In this document: positions 21,245-33,900 of the stretch, one piece after another
How positions within the stretch are numbered: position 1 is the stretch's first letter
Layout of the letters: each line of letters starts with the position of its first letter
Origin: Phellopilus nigrolimitatus
Lineage: Eukaryota > Basidiomycota > Agaricomycetes > Hymenochaetales > Hymenochaetaceae
Assembly: GCA_021029095.1 (NCBI GenBank)
Contig: JAJOHG010000210.1
Coordinates: 1-45,139 of the forward strand
DNA length: 45,139 nt
Direction of reading: 5' to 3'
Notes under the pieces: model-generated
The model's database searches: none
Seen by the model: only the letters and a program-made list of their open reading frames with translations
Told to the model about the DNA's origin: nothing
Program-made: the position numbers and the translations under genes

Positions 21245-23421
21245 ATGGCCTCGCCCGCGCCGGCGCCCCAGCTGCAGGACGAGCTCACGGTGACGGTCTT
21301 CGACGCCGTGCAGACAATGTCCCCGGCCCAAAAGGCGTCCTTGCTGCTCGATACCTCTCTGACGCTGATCCAGGCTGGACAGTGAGTGTTCGCTGCTTGC
21401 TTTCGTCTCAGGCTTCGCGGGGAGACTGTCTCACGACTGTTTTGCAGGTATGGAGATAAAGTCGAGAATTATTTGGACGTGTTTTTGCGGACACCGGGGA
21501 TAAGGGACGAGGACGCCAGTCGGGCTCAGCTGGCACGGGGGAACGCGAGACGACTTGCTGCTGAACGGCTGCTCGCACAAGCTCACCAAGGCATGTTTTA
21601 AAATCAATTTATCAAGTGTGTTTCTTATCTGAGTTGCGATGCATCAAAAGATTACCAGGCTGTAAGGAAACTCGACCCGTCAAATCGTGAAGCGCAGGCG
21701 CAGCTTCGCAGAGATAACCTCGTGAGTTCAGTGCATGTTGAGTGCAGTCCATCTCAGCATCTGGCTGCCACAGATTCATTTCCTGAACGAACCTGCCTAC
21801 CAGAGAGCCCCTCCTGAAGTATGGGAGCGCATCGCTCGCTACATCCCCCGCTACCACCTCCGAACTTGGCTTCACGTGTCTTCTTTCCACCGAGAGATCG
21901 CTCAGCGCCACATATTTCACACGCTGGACTTGTTCTTCGGGGACGACCAGATGGATACAGTGAACAAAGGGCTTGATTTATTTTCGAGAGTAAAGAAGGA
22001 TCCGGCGTTTGCTAAGCGGGTGAGGACGCTACGGATACACTGGGCATATGAGGAGGGCGATATATTGGACTTAATGTTGAGTGAGTATAAATATCGTGAT
22101 CGAATAAATGTTATAATTGACATGATACAGGACTCTTTCGCGAGGCTCTGCCATTCTTCACTGCTCTGACCGAGTTCGAATGGATTGGGTATCCAGAGCT
22201 TCGCGATGAAAATGTAAGAGAAGTTCTGGGCAGCCACCCGAATCTCGAAAGCCTAGGCTTGATGTGAGTATTACTTGGAGCGGAGTGAAACGCATTTATT
22301 GACTAGTCATCTCCTAGTGGTTGGCACTTCGACGCCGAAGGTGTTTCTGGTTTCCGGAATCTCCGCAAGTTCACCCTCCGCGCGGAGGACGACGACGGCT
22401 GGGCAGACATGGGCGAGGTGCGGAACGTGCTTGACAACAACGAAGCCTCGCTGCGGCATCTCTGCCTCGGCGCATACCTCAAGCGGGACCACAGCTGGGA
22501 CCGCGCATTCGAGTCCGTGTCTATCAAGAACCTCACGCACCTCGACCTCGTCGACACGCGCATCTCGCACATGGTCCTCGCGCGCATCGCGCACGCGCAC
22601 AACCTGCAGAGCCTCACGCTCCACGGGACGTTCGAGGAGCCCGGGTCGGCAGGCATCGTCTTCGGCAGCGACCACGTCATCGACGGGCAGCACACGTTCC
22701 TGCCGCACCTGGAGGCCTTCCGGTTCATTCTCGTCGGCCACGACGACGACCGCACCCTGTTTCAGAGCGTCGTGCAGTTCCTGCGGCAGCGGCCGAAGCT
22801 CAGGCGGCTGGACGTGGGCAACTGCGCGTGGGACTTGATGCAGACTATCCTGCCGGATCTGACGAACTTGCGCGTCCTGCGCGTCAGGATCGCCAACCTG
22901 AACGACGTGTCTTTCGCAAAGCTCGTAAACTCGATCCCCAAACACGTCGTCGCCCTCCATCTGGCCACCGTGGTGTCCGACCGGCCGATGGTAAGCAAGT
23001 CCTCTCCGCCCTTGCCGCCCCGCCAATCTAACCCGCGCCGCATCCGCAGGAGGAGTACGCGCCGCTCCTCTCGCGCTTCCACGCGCTCGCGATGCTGCAC
23101 CTGTGGAACGCGCGGCAGCGGCGGCCGCAGACGACGGTCATGTCCGAGAAGGAGTTCCAGGTGCAGACGGACCTGTGGTACGGCTGCGTGCGACGCATCG
23201 CGGCGGCGGTGCCCGCGCTCGACTTCATCGGGTGGCACGGCGAGCACTTCGTCGTCGTGCGCGACGACGCGCACGCGGTCGACCTGAAGGACCTCCCCGC
23301 GCGCCGCCGGCTGGACTGCGGGACGGGCGTGGACCTCGGGGGCGACGACGCCGCGTGGCTGGAGCGCAAGGATGTCCCTATCGACTATGAGATGCCGGGT
23401 CTGGAGCATTTTGACCGGTGA
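21245..23421 (+). CDS. F-box/LRR protein with TPR-like N-terminus
   Basis: Likely substrate receptor of an SCF (Skp1-cullin-F-box) ubiquitin ligase; the substrate is unknown. Seven exons join in frame (21245-21381, 21448-21590, 21651-21721, 21774-22080, 22131-22263, 22318-22990, 23050-23421), giving 611 aa. Residues about 25-117 look TPR-like (ARGNARRLAAERLLAQAHQ, DYQAVRKLDPSNREA). The F-box is at about 130-170 (APPEVWERIARYIPRYHLRTW...FHREIAQRHIF). A leucine-rich region follows (NLTHLDLVDTRISH, HNLQSLTLHGTFEE, NLRVLRVRIANL). Intron 2 uses a GC-AG pair (donor GCATGT at 21591), the only choice that keeps frame. An in-frame upstream ATG at 21173 is possible. It is the first intact gene right of the array. 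Confidence 0.9.
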
Positions 23422-26400
23422 GAGGCTGGGCGCGTTATTGGAAAGTAAATTGCTTTGGGTGGATTTCGTTGTACCTTGGGTTTTCCGGCGATGTGTTTCT
23501 GTATCTATATTCACTGTATATGTATCATTGGCGTTGGCGCGCTCATATGAAGCGGGCCTTGGTTTTTTCTTCTAAAATCGCCAGAAGACATTCCTGCTTT
23601 GGTTATGCCAGATTCTACCACGATCCACTCAAAATATATATATGGGGCCAGCGCCAGATGTCAAAACATGGAGAAGCAAAGGGCCGTGAATCGGAATTGT
23701 AAAAATTTGAAGGCAGGCGTGGACAAGTCTTTAATCTCAAAGAAAACGGACGCCGGGGAGATGCGGGAAATATAGAAAGATGATGAGTCTGAGACATTCC
23801 GGCCATCTAGGTACGCTCTTTGGTCCAAGCCACAGATCTCAGACCGACTTATGGCGGAAGCGCGCCCGTCGATCCAGCCCCGCGACGTCCAGACCAGACC
23901 AGCGCCAGCACCCATAAGTCGCGAGTAAAACAGAGGCTAAAAATTGCTTTAGGAACTGGCCGGCTGGAGGCGCGCAGAATTTCCAATCGCTTGACAGGCA
24001 AGCAAGCATATACATGTACGTACATTCATGCGTATATGAGCGCGAATTGCGGGCGCGCACGCATTTGCTCTAGAAAACGCCGTGCGAGCGTGGACTGCGC
24101 GAACGTCGGCGCTGCATACCGTGTACGTCGGGGCGCGCAGGCTGCTCAGGACGACCGCGATATATTCAGGGGGAAGGCGCGCGGAATTTGAGATTGCTTG
24201 ACAGGCAAGCAAGCGTATACATATATGAGCGCGAAATACACGCGCGCGCATTTAGAAAGCGCCGCGCGTGCGTGGACTGCGCGAACGTCGGCGTCGCGCA
24301 GGCTACTCGGGTCGACCGCGATATCCAGAGGAAACGACGGAGCCAGAAACGGAACGCGAGAGAGAATTACTCCGTGGGCGTGCAACTTTGGACTGATCCG
24401 GGCGCTTGGCTGGTTTCATTGTGCTGTATGTGCACATGTAACAATATTAATAATTTATGCGCTCGCCTATACGCAATTCCGACGCGTCTATTCGCTGACG
24501 GGCCCATGGTAGATATGGCTATTGAACCCCTTGGGGAAGAAATATAATCTGATATAATAGACAACGAGCCTCGAGATCGCAATAAGAGTACGGTGCTTTA
24601 GCCCACTAGCAGTATTAATTCGGAGACGAGTCTGGATGGGCACTGAAGAGGTCTTTTTATTGGTAAGTTTTACTCTACCGGCGCTGCTACATATATTAGA
24701 ATATAATATAATAATATATATGCACGGGACAAATGAAGATATGGCGAGAGAATATTCTTAGGCCAGAAAGGATCGACCGCTGATCATCGTGTCGTCATCT
24801 CGAGCTTCGAATGAGCGGTTCTGGATCTAGCCTGCCATGTAATCGTCCGGACATACATATGGTTGCGATCGCTTAATCCAGTTATCTGAATGGGCGCAGC
24901 CGTTACATTTTACAAACAGGCACTTTGGAATGGAGGAGACGCACTAGCGACTGAAAGGTTAAGAAGGGGGGGCCCCAGCGCGAATGGAATTGGAGTTCGC
25001 AAGGTCTAGAACAACCCGCGCTCACAGTCTGGAGAGCGTCGTGAAGAATGAAAGAGATGCCAGATCGAGGGGGGCGCGCCGTATATAGAGCATTAATCTC
25101 GCGAGAACGCGAGAGATGGAAAGGATGCCGCCGTCGGAGCACCACCTCGACTCGGATTCGGCTCCGTAGCCACGGCAACTTTGCCCAAACTGGGCGCGCT
25201 GCAGCTGTCTGGGGGGCGCAGACGGGTCTCAGACGCATATGCAGATATGAGGCCATATGTGGCGCACAAGAGCGCAGCTCCTTCGACACGGAATTGAAGA
25301 AGGCGAGAAGCACCCAAGTGCCCTGGTGCGCGATAAGCGTCGCGCAGACGCGGATCGGCGCTGCGTTCCACAGACAGATCTAGAACTAGGCGGCAGCTGT
25401 ACATACGTGTGCCTCGCGCCGTGCGACACGACGGAGACGCGAGTGGCTCAAAAAGCTGGACAAGACGTTGTAAGTCGCGCGACCATAGGTGCGATAAGGG
25501 AGGCCGACGACGCTGAGCGGCGTGCAATGAACGGCCTTGCGCGGCGCGGGCGCAGATCCAGAATTTTCCCGTTCCGTGTTCGCGGAAAACTAAGTCGATC
25601 GAGATGGAAGCGCGAGATGACAGAAGTATGTCTGCACTGCAAGATGAACATAAACCATGGGGCTCCTTGTGTCTGCCTGTGCGGCTGCGCTTCGAGAACC
25701 GTTGGAAGATATGGAAAAGAAGGTACGAAGAAACCGGCTGATTGTTGGGTCTGTGGACATTGATAGCTGTCCGAAATTATAGAACTTTACTTCTCCCAAA
25801 TATGTATGCCTGTTCTCCGAATCTGTAAATCCACTTGATGCGCCGTCGCAAAAACAGAAGGGGGTGCAGGTAGCGTGACCGCAGCTCAAGCCATTCATAG
25901 AACAAGCACCGAAAGTAGGATATCCCTGGACCAGATAGATGCCTTGTAGAACAGAGCACGTGCGGAGTGCAGCGCGCAGCGCAGCAACTTTAGAAGAGAT
26001 CAGCCACATGATAGTACGCATATACGAGAAGAAGCTGTCACAGTTGCAAGCAGAGTTTAGCGTTCTGTGATGGGAAGAGGCGCGCCGCCCTTGAGAGCGT
26101 GTGTGGTAACGACTCGTTTGGTTTGTTGAGGCAAACCGGACTTCCGACTGCAGAAATTTATTTCGGTTCAGGGCGCGTGCGCGCGCGGGGCAGCGAAGCG
26201 GAGAAGGTTCTGCTGGGAGCTGAAAGCGGTGATATGCGAGCGAAAGCGGTCGGCAGACATACCTATCCAGCGGACGTTCCATCCAGAGCCTCGAACGTGA
26301 AGTTGAACATCACTTTGCGAGCCCGAGCTTCTGATTGCAGAAGTGGCGGTTCCGGGCGCGTGGGGAGGGGAGAAGCAGATCTTTTTCGAGGACGCGCGGG

Positions 26401-27188
26401 ACGTAGAGTTCCTCGAACGTGTGGTGGCACGACGGCTCCGCGCGCGCGCGCGCACGCGTCCAGCTGCAGAAGTGAGCACCGGGCGCGCGGGGAGGGAGAA
26501 GCGCCTGCTCGAAAGCCCAGTGCGCCGAATACCAAAGAAGTCTGGAAAACGCACGGACAAGGTACAAGGGCGATTCGCAGACACCACCGTCAAGCCGTGC
26601 ACAAGAAACGTCCGGGAGAGCTGCCCAGGAAACAGGTCCACGGGAGATAGAGACATTCCCGCGAGGCCCGCCCACGCCGTCGGCCGCTCACGTCCGCGCT
26701 CCTGCGCGAGGCACCACCGCCCTCCTCTTCCCCTTCTTCCCGCAAGGTTTGACGGGTTCGACGTCGAAAACGTCTGAAGGCTGAATCCGGCACCGACACA
26801 GAATCCACCTGCGAAAACGGGCGTCGCCGGACCAAAGAAGGGAAGGGGCACCGCGGGCGTCGCCGTCGCCGTCGACATGTCTCTCGCGCTGCAGAGTCCG
26901 GATTCCCAGGGGCGCGGGTCGCCGCTCCCGCCAAGGTTTGACAGGGCGCCATTCGACGTCGACGCGGGGACCTGAAGACTGGCGCTTCCGGAGGCGCGAC
27001 GTCGACAGAAATCCGAATCGCATAAGCGGGAAAGGCGCCTTCTTGTCCAGAAAAAACCCGATTTTTGCCGTCTGCGTGCTTCCTGCTCAACGGAGCGCGT
27101 CTGCAATTCATTTAAAAAACATGAGATGGTAGCGGCGTCGGTTATAATATGTGCCTTTTGACGAGCGGAGTGTGCTGTAGTCCAAAAG
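23422..27188. other. Gene-poor 3.8 kb stretch
   Basis: No recognisable gene. Composition swings between GC-rich patches and AT-rich microsatellite-like stretches (ATAT near 24690-24722). Long open frames occur on both strands (for example 26168-27283 minus) but overlap one another and read as Arg/Ser/Ala-rich low complexity. A two-copy direct repeat lies at 23970-24340. A plus frame ending at 25763 has clustered Cys (CLHCKMN, CVCLCGC, CWVCGH) but no recognisable domain. Confidence 0.5.
23970..24340. repeat. Two-copy direct repeat, about 208 bp period
   Basis: Copy 1 (23970-24177) and copy 2 (24178-24340) share phrases at constant spacing: CTTGACAGGCAAGCAAGC near 23990 and 24198, TATATGAGCGCGAA near 24033 and 24222, and CGTGGACTGCGCGAACGTCG near 24091 and 24271. 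Copy 2 is shorter. It is non-coding as far as can be seen. Confidence 0.75.
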
Positions 27189-27841
27189 TCACCGGCTGTG
27201 CCTCTGAATGAAGGTCGTGTTGAAGAAAACAAAGAAACACGATGATGTGATACAAAGAGTAAATAAGCAAAGGGGGACCTCATCGGTCTTCTTGTACATA
27301 CATGTAGAAAGAAAAATAAAAAGCGAAGTAGCGAAGAGCTCTGAGAATGCTACGCCAGAGGACTCATACCCAGCAACCCTCTCACTCGATTTCTTTGCTG
27401 ACACTATATGAGCATGCTTAGCTTGCAGCCACAAGAAGAGGAAGCGACTCAACTGAGCCTGGAGCTCTTGGGTTTGTTCCGATATGGCCGCAATTTGCTT
27501 GGTGTGTTGGTTCAGTATTTCAGTGTGTTGGTTCAGTATTTCAGTGTGTTGGTTCAGTATTAGAGTGTGCTGGTTCAATGTCTCATTTATCTGGTTCAGT
27601 GTTAGAGTGTGCTGGTTCAATGTCTCCTTCATCTGGTTCAGTTGAACCCCCTGAAGATCAATAGGTTATTGACTGGCACGAGGACACGGCAATGAATTTG
27701 TCCTACAATCTGCTGGTTTGCTGCCAGAACCTCCCCAGTGGCTGCTGCGTTGTTGACAGCGGGCATGTTCTGAAACCGCATGATTTCTCTTATGGTGGTA
27801 GCGAGGCCGTCGCGCAGCTGGACGAAGTTAGGCTGGGCCAT
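27189..27841 (-). CDS. Small heptad-repeat coiled-coil protein, 3' end uncertain
   Basis: Function is not recognised. Exon 1 (27841-27707) encodes MAQPNFVQLRDGLATTIREI and continues to AANQQI. A 56-nt intron (27651-27706, donor GTAGGA, acceptor TTCAG) joins it in frame to GVQLNQMKETLNQHT. Exon 2 then holds about six copies of a seven-residue unit (NQHTxxL type), predicting a parallel coiled coil, followed by QIAAISEQTQELQAQLSRF. The repeat is visible in DNA as 21-bp units at 27505-27635. After about residue 120 the frame becomes hydrophobic and Cys-rich, so the true end may come earlier through another intron; 27189 is only the end of the open frame. Small proteins of this style are common in mushroom genomes. 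Confidence 0.6.
27505..27635. repeat. Tandem 21-bp coding repeat
   Basis: Units of the kind GTGTTGGTTCAGTATTTCA recur, some perfect and some diverged. They encode the heptads of the coiled-coil protein. Confidence 0.85.
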
Positions 27842-30800
27842 GGCCGACGAGAGAGACGAGGAGCAGAGGTCGGAGGCGGTTTCAGCGTCGATCGAGAGAC
27901 GAAGAGAAAATTTACAAAGGAGGTCCCTTGAATGCCTGAGAGTCGTGAACGAGAAGGTTGGGTTTGCCACTCGATTGGATAAGCGAGTGCGGGAAGTGAA
28001 AATCAGCATGTGGGTTCGCTTCCTTCCGGAGTTTAAATTTATCTGTCGTTTTTCGACACGAAGAGCGCTCTCTATGCCATGTTCTACTACGTAGTAGAGT
28101 ACGTGTTCCTTACTTCTCGACTTCTGTGAAACCTTCATCGCAATCGCGACAGAGGCTTAACTTACGGTGATCTTGTGCAAGATGGCAAGGGGGGAACCAC
28201 GCGAAAAGGGCCGCACACAAAGAGACGTTAAGCACTTTCCGAAGGAACACTGCCAGACAGAATCCAACCGCAGATAAAGGGTGTCTGTACCGCGCAGTCC
28301 AGGAAAAGAAAGCGCCGTCTGAATTTCTGAAGCCCGGATTTGACAAGCGGCTTCGACCACTTTCTATCACTATCACTATCTCCTGAAGGCTGAAAATCCT
28401 CAACGTTCAAAGGCGTGGACAGAATCCAATTGCACCGCACCGCATACATGTACTGTAATTCGCACCAAAAAAGGGCGTCTCCGCTCCAAAGAGAAGGCCA
28501 ACTCGAATCTGACAGTGAAAGGGCCCTGGATCTGCGCCGCCCTATGCGCGAGCGGGCTGGGGCGAGCCCAACCAGGCGGCGCGGCGCGGCGCGCCTCCGG
28601 CTTCGCGCTCTTTGAAGCGGGAAGCGTGTCTACGCACACGCGCGGCGCGCAGATCTGGAGCGCGGCGAGGAGACCCAGAGCGGGCGGGCGGGCGGGCGGG
28701 CGGGCACGTTGACAGACGTGGAAAAGCGGGCCGGGGGGCTGGCTGCGAAGAGGGGGGCGGGAGAAGGAGGAGAAGACGTTATTAATATGACTACCAGATT
28801 TGAAAATCGGGATATTGCGCGCGCTACGGCTCGCCGGTTCGTGCGCCTGCGCCTGCGTGGGAGTCCGGGCTCGGCGGGGCGCGTCGGGCGCGTCGGGCGG
28901 GGTGCCGTTGGCGTGGAGGAAAAAGCGTCCGAGCTGGATGTATAATAATAAGACTCGATAAAGTGAGGGAGTCTGCAAGCGCCCGTTCTTCTTGAGCAGT
29001 TGGAATGGCCGAGACCGAGACCCGCGCCCGATCTCTCGTCTTTTTTCTTTTTTGGCTTTTTTGGAAAATGTGGATGGGGCGGCGCGCGCGGTCGATCTCG
29101 GATCTAGGGGGATTCTTGGGCCAGCCAGAGAGTGGATTAGAGGATAGGCGTTAGGTAGGCGCGGTTCTGGAGGGCACCGTTTCAGCTGAGATACGTAGTA
29201 TATGCAGATCGAGGCGGATCCAATGTCCAGGCGAGACACGCAATTAGAAAGAAGAAGAAAAAATGAAATTAATGTGAATGTCGAGCGGAGTCGTGACGTG
29301 GAGGAGCGGGGCCAACGGACGCCCGCGCCGCGATGAGTGTCGTGCCAGATTAAATTGGGCGCACGGATCTAGGATTCCAGGAGGCTTTTTTTAAACTCAA
29401 GAACGAATCGAATCACGTAGGCGCTGCTGGCGAATCGCGTATACAGCCACGCTCAGATCGCCGCTCCTCAGTTCGCAGATACAGCGAACCCGCAGCGCAT
29501 TGAGATCGGCAGAAACGTCGGAAGAAGATGGGCGTTTTGGATACATTTGAAACGCCACGACCATGTACGGATATGTACGGATATGTACGGCTCCGCGTCT
29601 ATATTGAGAGATCCGTGTTATGTATTTTTACGAGAAAAAAACTCTAGATCTGAGCCTAAACGCAGCTTAAAGCGCGAAGACGGACGCCGCGCCCGCGCGC
29701 CTCCCGCCTGTGAACAGAAATACATACGCGACGACTGAATTGCGAACTCTAGTCTCTGAGTTTCAAAGATAAAGACCGAAGCGATGGCGGCGCCGACCGA
29801 AGCGGGTGAGAAGCCGGATTACACATGGCGCGGTGACTCAGCAGGACATCATCGTCGTCGCCCGATTTGGAGGGGAGGGCGCGGCGAAGAAAGAACCCAC
29901 GCGCTCGATGGCTTCTCAGCCGCGCTCGAACAGGTCGGGCCCCCCCTCCCTAAAAACGCGGACAAGAACGAGACAATTATGCGTGTCAAGGAAAATGTAC
30001 CGACGAAAAAAAGGTGCCGTTCAAAGTGCGAATATGCCAGGGCCGGCGTGATGGGAGGGAGCCCCCTCGCGCGGACTGATGCCCAGAAGGGGCTTGTTTC
30101 GCGCAACGTACGGCTGGAGGCGTTGGGTCGCAACCGCGTCTTTGCTCATCACAATAAGAGCTGGCTAGCCGGGGACGGACGCGGGCACGCCTTTTTCCAA
30201 ATCCGTGATCTTGATGCAATAGGCGCTCTGGCCTGGCTGGGGTTGGGCACCGAAAAAAGAAAAAGCGACGGATGTGGATCGGAGCTGGTCGCCCAGATTC
30301 GGGCTGACCCCACAAGCGGGGGGCGCCCCTGCGATGGTGATAGGCTTGCTTTGGAGTGCGCGCGCGCGCGGGGCGTTTCTGACAGAAAATGCTGCACGAT
30401 GCCACGGGTGCACGGCGACGACGACAGGACGGCAGACAGCGTGGGGCGCGCGGGGCTGCAGCGATTGACAGGGCAGACGTGCGGGCAAGCAGCGGGCGCC
30501 AGGGGGCAGCCGGCAGCCGACAGCGACGATCTGGGAAGCCGGCGGGCGTGCCGAGCGGGGGAGTACGCCAGCCGCAAGCGCAGCAAGCGAAGGCGGTGGG
30601 CGCTTTCCCCGAGAGAGACGTTCGGAGATCCGGGACGGGGGCGGCCATCAGGCATCAGCAACTGGCAGGATCTGTGATCGAGAACGCGTCGCGCGCGCGC
30701 GCTGACGTGCAGGGAAATAAAATCAGCTTATTATGCCGTACACGCCCCAGACGCCGAACGCCAGACAACCCGATCCCTTTTCCTTTTATTTTTTGCCTTT

Positions 30801-30952
30801 TAATTTTCGTGTGCATTCTCTGCACACTCTCTCCTTTCGACCTTTCACACTTCCTGATCGTCCGCTGCGCCCTTCTTCCCTCCCTCATTGTCTGCCAACA
30901 CTCGTCGAACACCTTGGACAGACAGCTCCATCCCCAGTCTCACTACGGCATC
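27842..30952. other. Gene-poor 3.1 kb stretch before the RanBP2 gene
   Basis: No gene is recognised. It contains a GGCGGGCG-type run at about 28681-28706, three copies of a ten-base unit ATGTACGGAT at about 29561-29590, and GC-rich segments with long overlapping frames on both strands (28400-29239 minus, 29784-30677 plus) that read as low complexity. From about 30770 to 30950 the sequence is pyrimidine-rich and probably forms the leader of the downstream gene. Confidence 0.5.
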
Positions 30953-33900
30953 ATGCTTTCCGTTCTCGAGCATCCGCGGCCTCGCCCGTCCTCCAAAAAG
31001 CTCGGCGCAGACCGCCTCCTCGTGCACTCCCAAAGACCTTCCTCTGTCTCTCCCTTCCCTCCCTGCTCCTCGCGCTCCCTTTCCCTTCCCACTCCTTCGC
31101 CCTCGCCCTCGTTGTCTCGCTCCTCCACCGCCTCCGCGGCCTCCTCAAGCATGCTCTCCTACAGCCCCCATCCGCACGCGAACGCGCATATGGACGGCCT
31201 GGACGGCCTCCACCGCCGCTTCCAGGACCTCTCCTTCGCCCCCGCCCAGCGACACCGTCACGCGCCTTCTGCCCCCGAATACGCCTCCGCGTTCGACCCT
31301 GCATCCGGTCACGAGCCCGACTTGGAGGCGCCCGCGTATCCGCGAACAAGCTCGAACGCGACCTCCGGTCGCAACCAGTACGACATGTTCAGGCTGACTA
31401 AGAGTCGTGTCATCCGCGTGAGTGATTCGCCTTCCCGTTTTCATTGCATCACAACTTCATTCCCATGGGGCCGATGGGGGTTCGCGTCCCCTTTACGTCT
31501 CTCGGCCTTGTTCTCGCGTCCGCTTGGCTCTGCGGAAGATTTGATTGTCTGTCTACCCGCGCGGCGCGTGTTTTCGATCTCGGTCACGCGCCCCTTTTTG
31601 TGTCGTCCCCGAGCTTCACTCTCTCTTCCCCTCTTGCTTTCAGAAGAAGAAACTCAATGCTGACTGACGCCGTCTATTTACATGCCCATTCCCATATTCA
31701 TCTCCTCTCGACTACTGTCTCCGTATGGGCGCGCAATTCCGCCACCTGATGCTACACTTTTATGGATCCGCACTACACGCTTTCTATCCATCTATGTATC
31801 TGCCTTTTCCTGCACTCCCTCCCTCGCCTATCCTTCCCTGGATATCCATACGGCCCACCTTGCCCATTCTGGACGTCAACGCGCCCTTGTTCAAACGCCA
31901 TCGGAAAATGCCTTTATCAAATAAACGGGACTTTGCGTTGGTCTCCCCTGCGTTCCTCGGTATCAACGCCTGTCCAATCTAATTGTGCAATCGTGCACGA
32001 CCGTTGGCGGATCCTGCCTTGCCTTTCTCGACCACTGGCTGTCTGACGACTTTAACTCTATATTTGAAATCTCACTTTATCTTTGGCTTCGAACGTGGCT
32101 TCGCGTCCATTCAATCGTAACGCCGCGCCCGCTTACCCTCTTTCTTTCGACCCGAAAACTGACCTCGACTTGCTTCATTCGAATACGGTTTTATTCCCAC
32201 CTTCCTATCTTCGACTTCGCGCCTTGTCTTCTTTCCCTCCTGCTATTTTCTGGCTCTCGACCTTCCGCATTTTGGCAACTTCCGTCCTTCCCTCTTGGAT
32301 TTCGCTCTCACTCTCCGCGGCCACCCCCCTTCGTCTTCTTTTGCGCGCGCACTTCCCCGTTCGCTCTTAATCTCGTTGCCATAAACCCGAACTCGAACAG
32401 CTCTTCAATCTCCCCTCGACAAGCGCCGCGACCGCGCACGCCCTCACGCGTCTGTTCTTCCCCAAGTACGCGTGCTCCGGCTTTGCTGCGAGCCCCGCGA
32501 CACCGACGGCGAACGCGTCGTCCTTCTACGATACGCTGACCCTCGCGCCCACACCCTGCAAGATGTGGACGATGCGCGAGGAGTGCGGGGGCGCGCCCCC
32601 TGGCGAGGAGGAAAGCATCTGGGCGGTGTTCAATACGCACGAAGAGGTACGTGCCGTTTCGCAGGCTGCTCCGTCCGCCGTGCTCCCCCCCTCCTTTTTT
32701 TCCTTGTATTCCGGCCTTCTTTCCAACCCCTGATTTGTCGATTGGAACAACACGTTTTCTGCGTGGATTGAACGGCGGAGATGTCATTGGCTGGCACCGC
32801 CTCTGGCTGGCTGGCGCGCGCGCGCGCTGCGCCTTACAAATAGGAGTTATGCTATGGGCATATGCTCGCTTTCGGCCGGCCCTCGCTCCAAGTCCGCGTT
32901 CTTCTCCCGTTGTCGGCGCTAATCAACCTCGAGTCAAGCTCGGGGTCTCTGGGACTTCGAAGCTCATCGGCGGCTCGTACGCTTTTCATGAACTCGAAAT
33001 ATCCATCGGCTATCGATTATCCTTCATTGTCTTTCCCATCTTCCGCTCTGCTTTGTTCCCTGTTTTCTTTCCTTCTCGGCGTTCTCGAACAAAACGTAAT
33101 CGACTGCGATAGATGCTGATTATTATTATTATTATTCCTTCTGTTGCTTCCGCTTCTAGGCTTGTGCGGCGCTGTCCTTGACGGGCACCCTATCCGTCGC
33201 GCCCGCGCTTGAAGGCGACCTGGAGCCGTTTGCCAAGTTGCGGCGCTTCGAGCTGGGCGGAAATACGGTTTCGAAGCCTGTAAGTGTTTGTTTGTTTGTT
33301 CGTTCGTTTATTGGGGTTTGTCACGTGGCGAGCGGGGGTGATCGACGCGGGGATCTACGAGTGCGCCATTTGGGTCCTGAGGATGGACGATAGCGACCGT
33401 CGTCGCGCATCGCGGACGATCTGCGCACGACCGGGACGCGCCAGACTCGTCTCGAGAAGTGGAACTCGGCGCTCGTATCTACGTCGCAATCGCCGTGTTG
33501 TGAGCAGGGCGATGCCGGGGGATAGTTGGCGCGCTGTGATGGAACTATGAAGCCTGTGTGTGGAAGCCAAGCCTCGCATTGCGCTGTAATCGCATATACA
33601 CATACACGCGCGTCATCATCATCTTCTTCATCTCTATGCGATTTCTATCCTTGTCTCTGCCTCGTTGTCCCTGATTTCTGGATATGAACCGCCGTCATAA
33701 GCGTCTTGCTGACTTCGTTTTGCCTTATCCTCCTCCCCCTCCCTCTTGGCCTCCTTGTCCTCTCTTGCCCACTCGCGCTGCCCTCGCTACGATGATGTTG
33801 ATGCAGGTCTCCGCGTCTGCGCTGCCGCCGCTGCACTACCCGCCGAGCCCGACATCGCCGACAAGACCCGGCTTCTCCTTCGCGCCAGCGGGCTCGGATT

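Noticed and set aside
22307..23026. 239-codon minus frame opposite the F-box gene
   Set aside because: Antisense shadow of exon 6; the sense strand has a coherent F-box/LRR reading.
26168..27283. 371-codon minus-strand open frame
   Set aside because: Arg/Ser/Pro-rich low complexity overlapping several other long frames on both strands in a GC-rich stretch; no domain and no intron structure.
27505..27635. CRISPR-like array
   Set aside because: Repeats are adjacent 21-bp coding units without unique spacers, and the organism is eukaryotic.
28400..29239. 279-codon minus-strand open frame
   Set aside because: Includes translated GGCGGGCG repeats and Ala/Pro/Arg runs; frames of similar length exist in other phases.
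29784..30677. 297-codon plus frame and overlapping 220-codon minus frame
   Set aside because: Both strands are open because stop codons are rare at this GC content; no recognisable motif in either.
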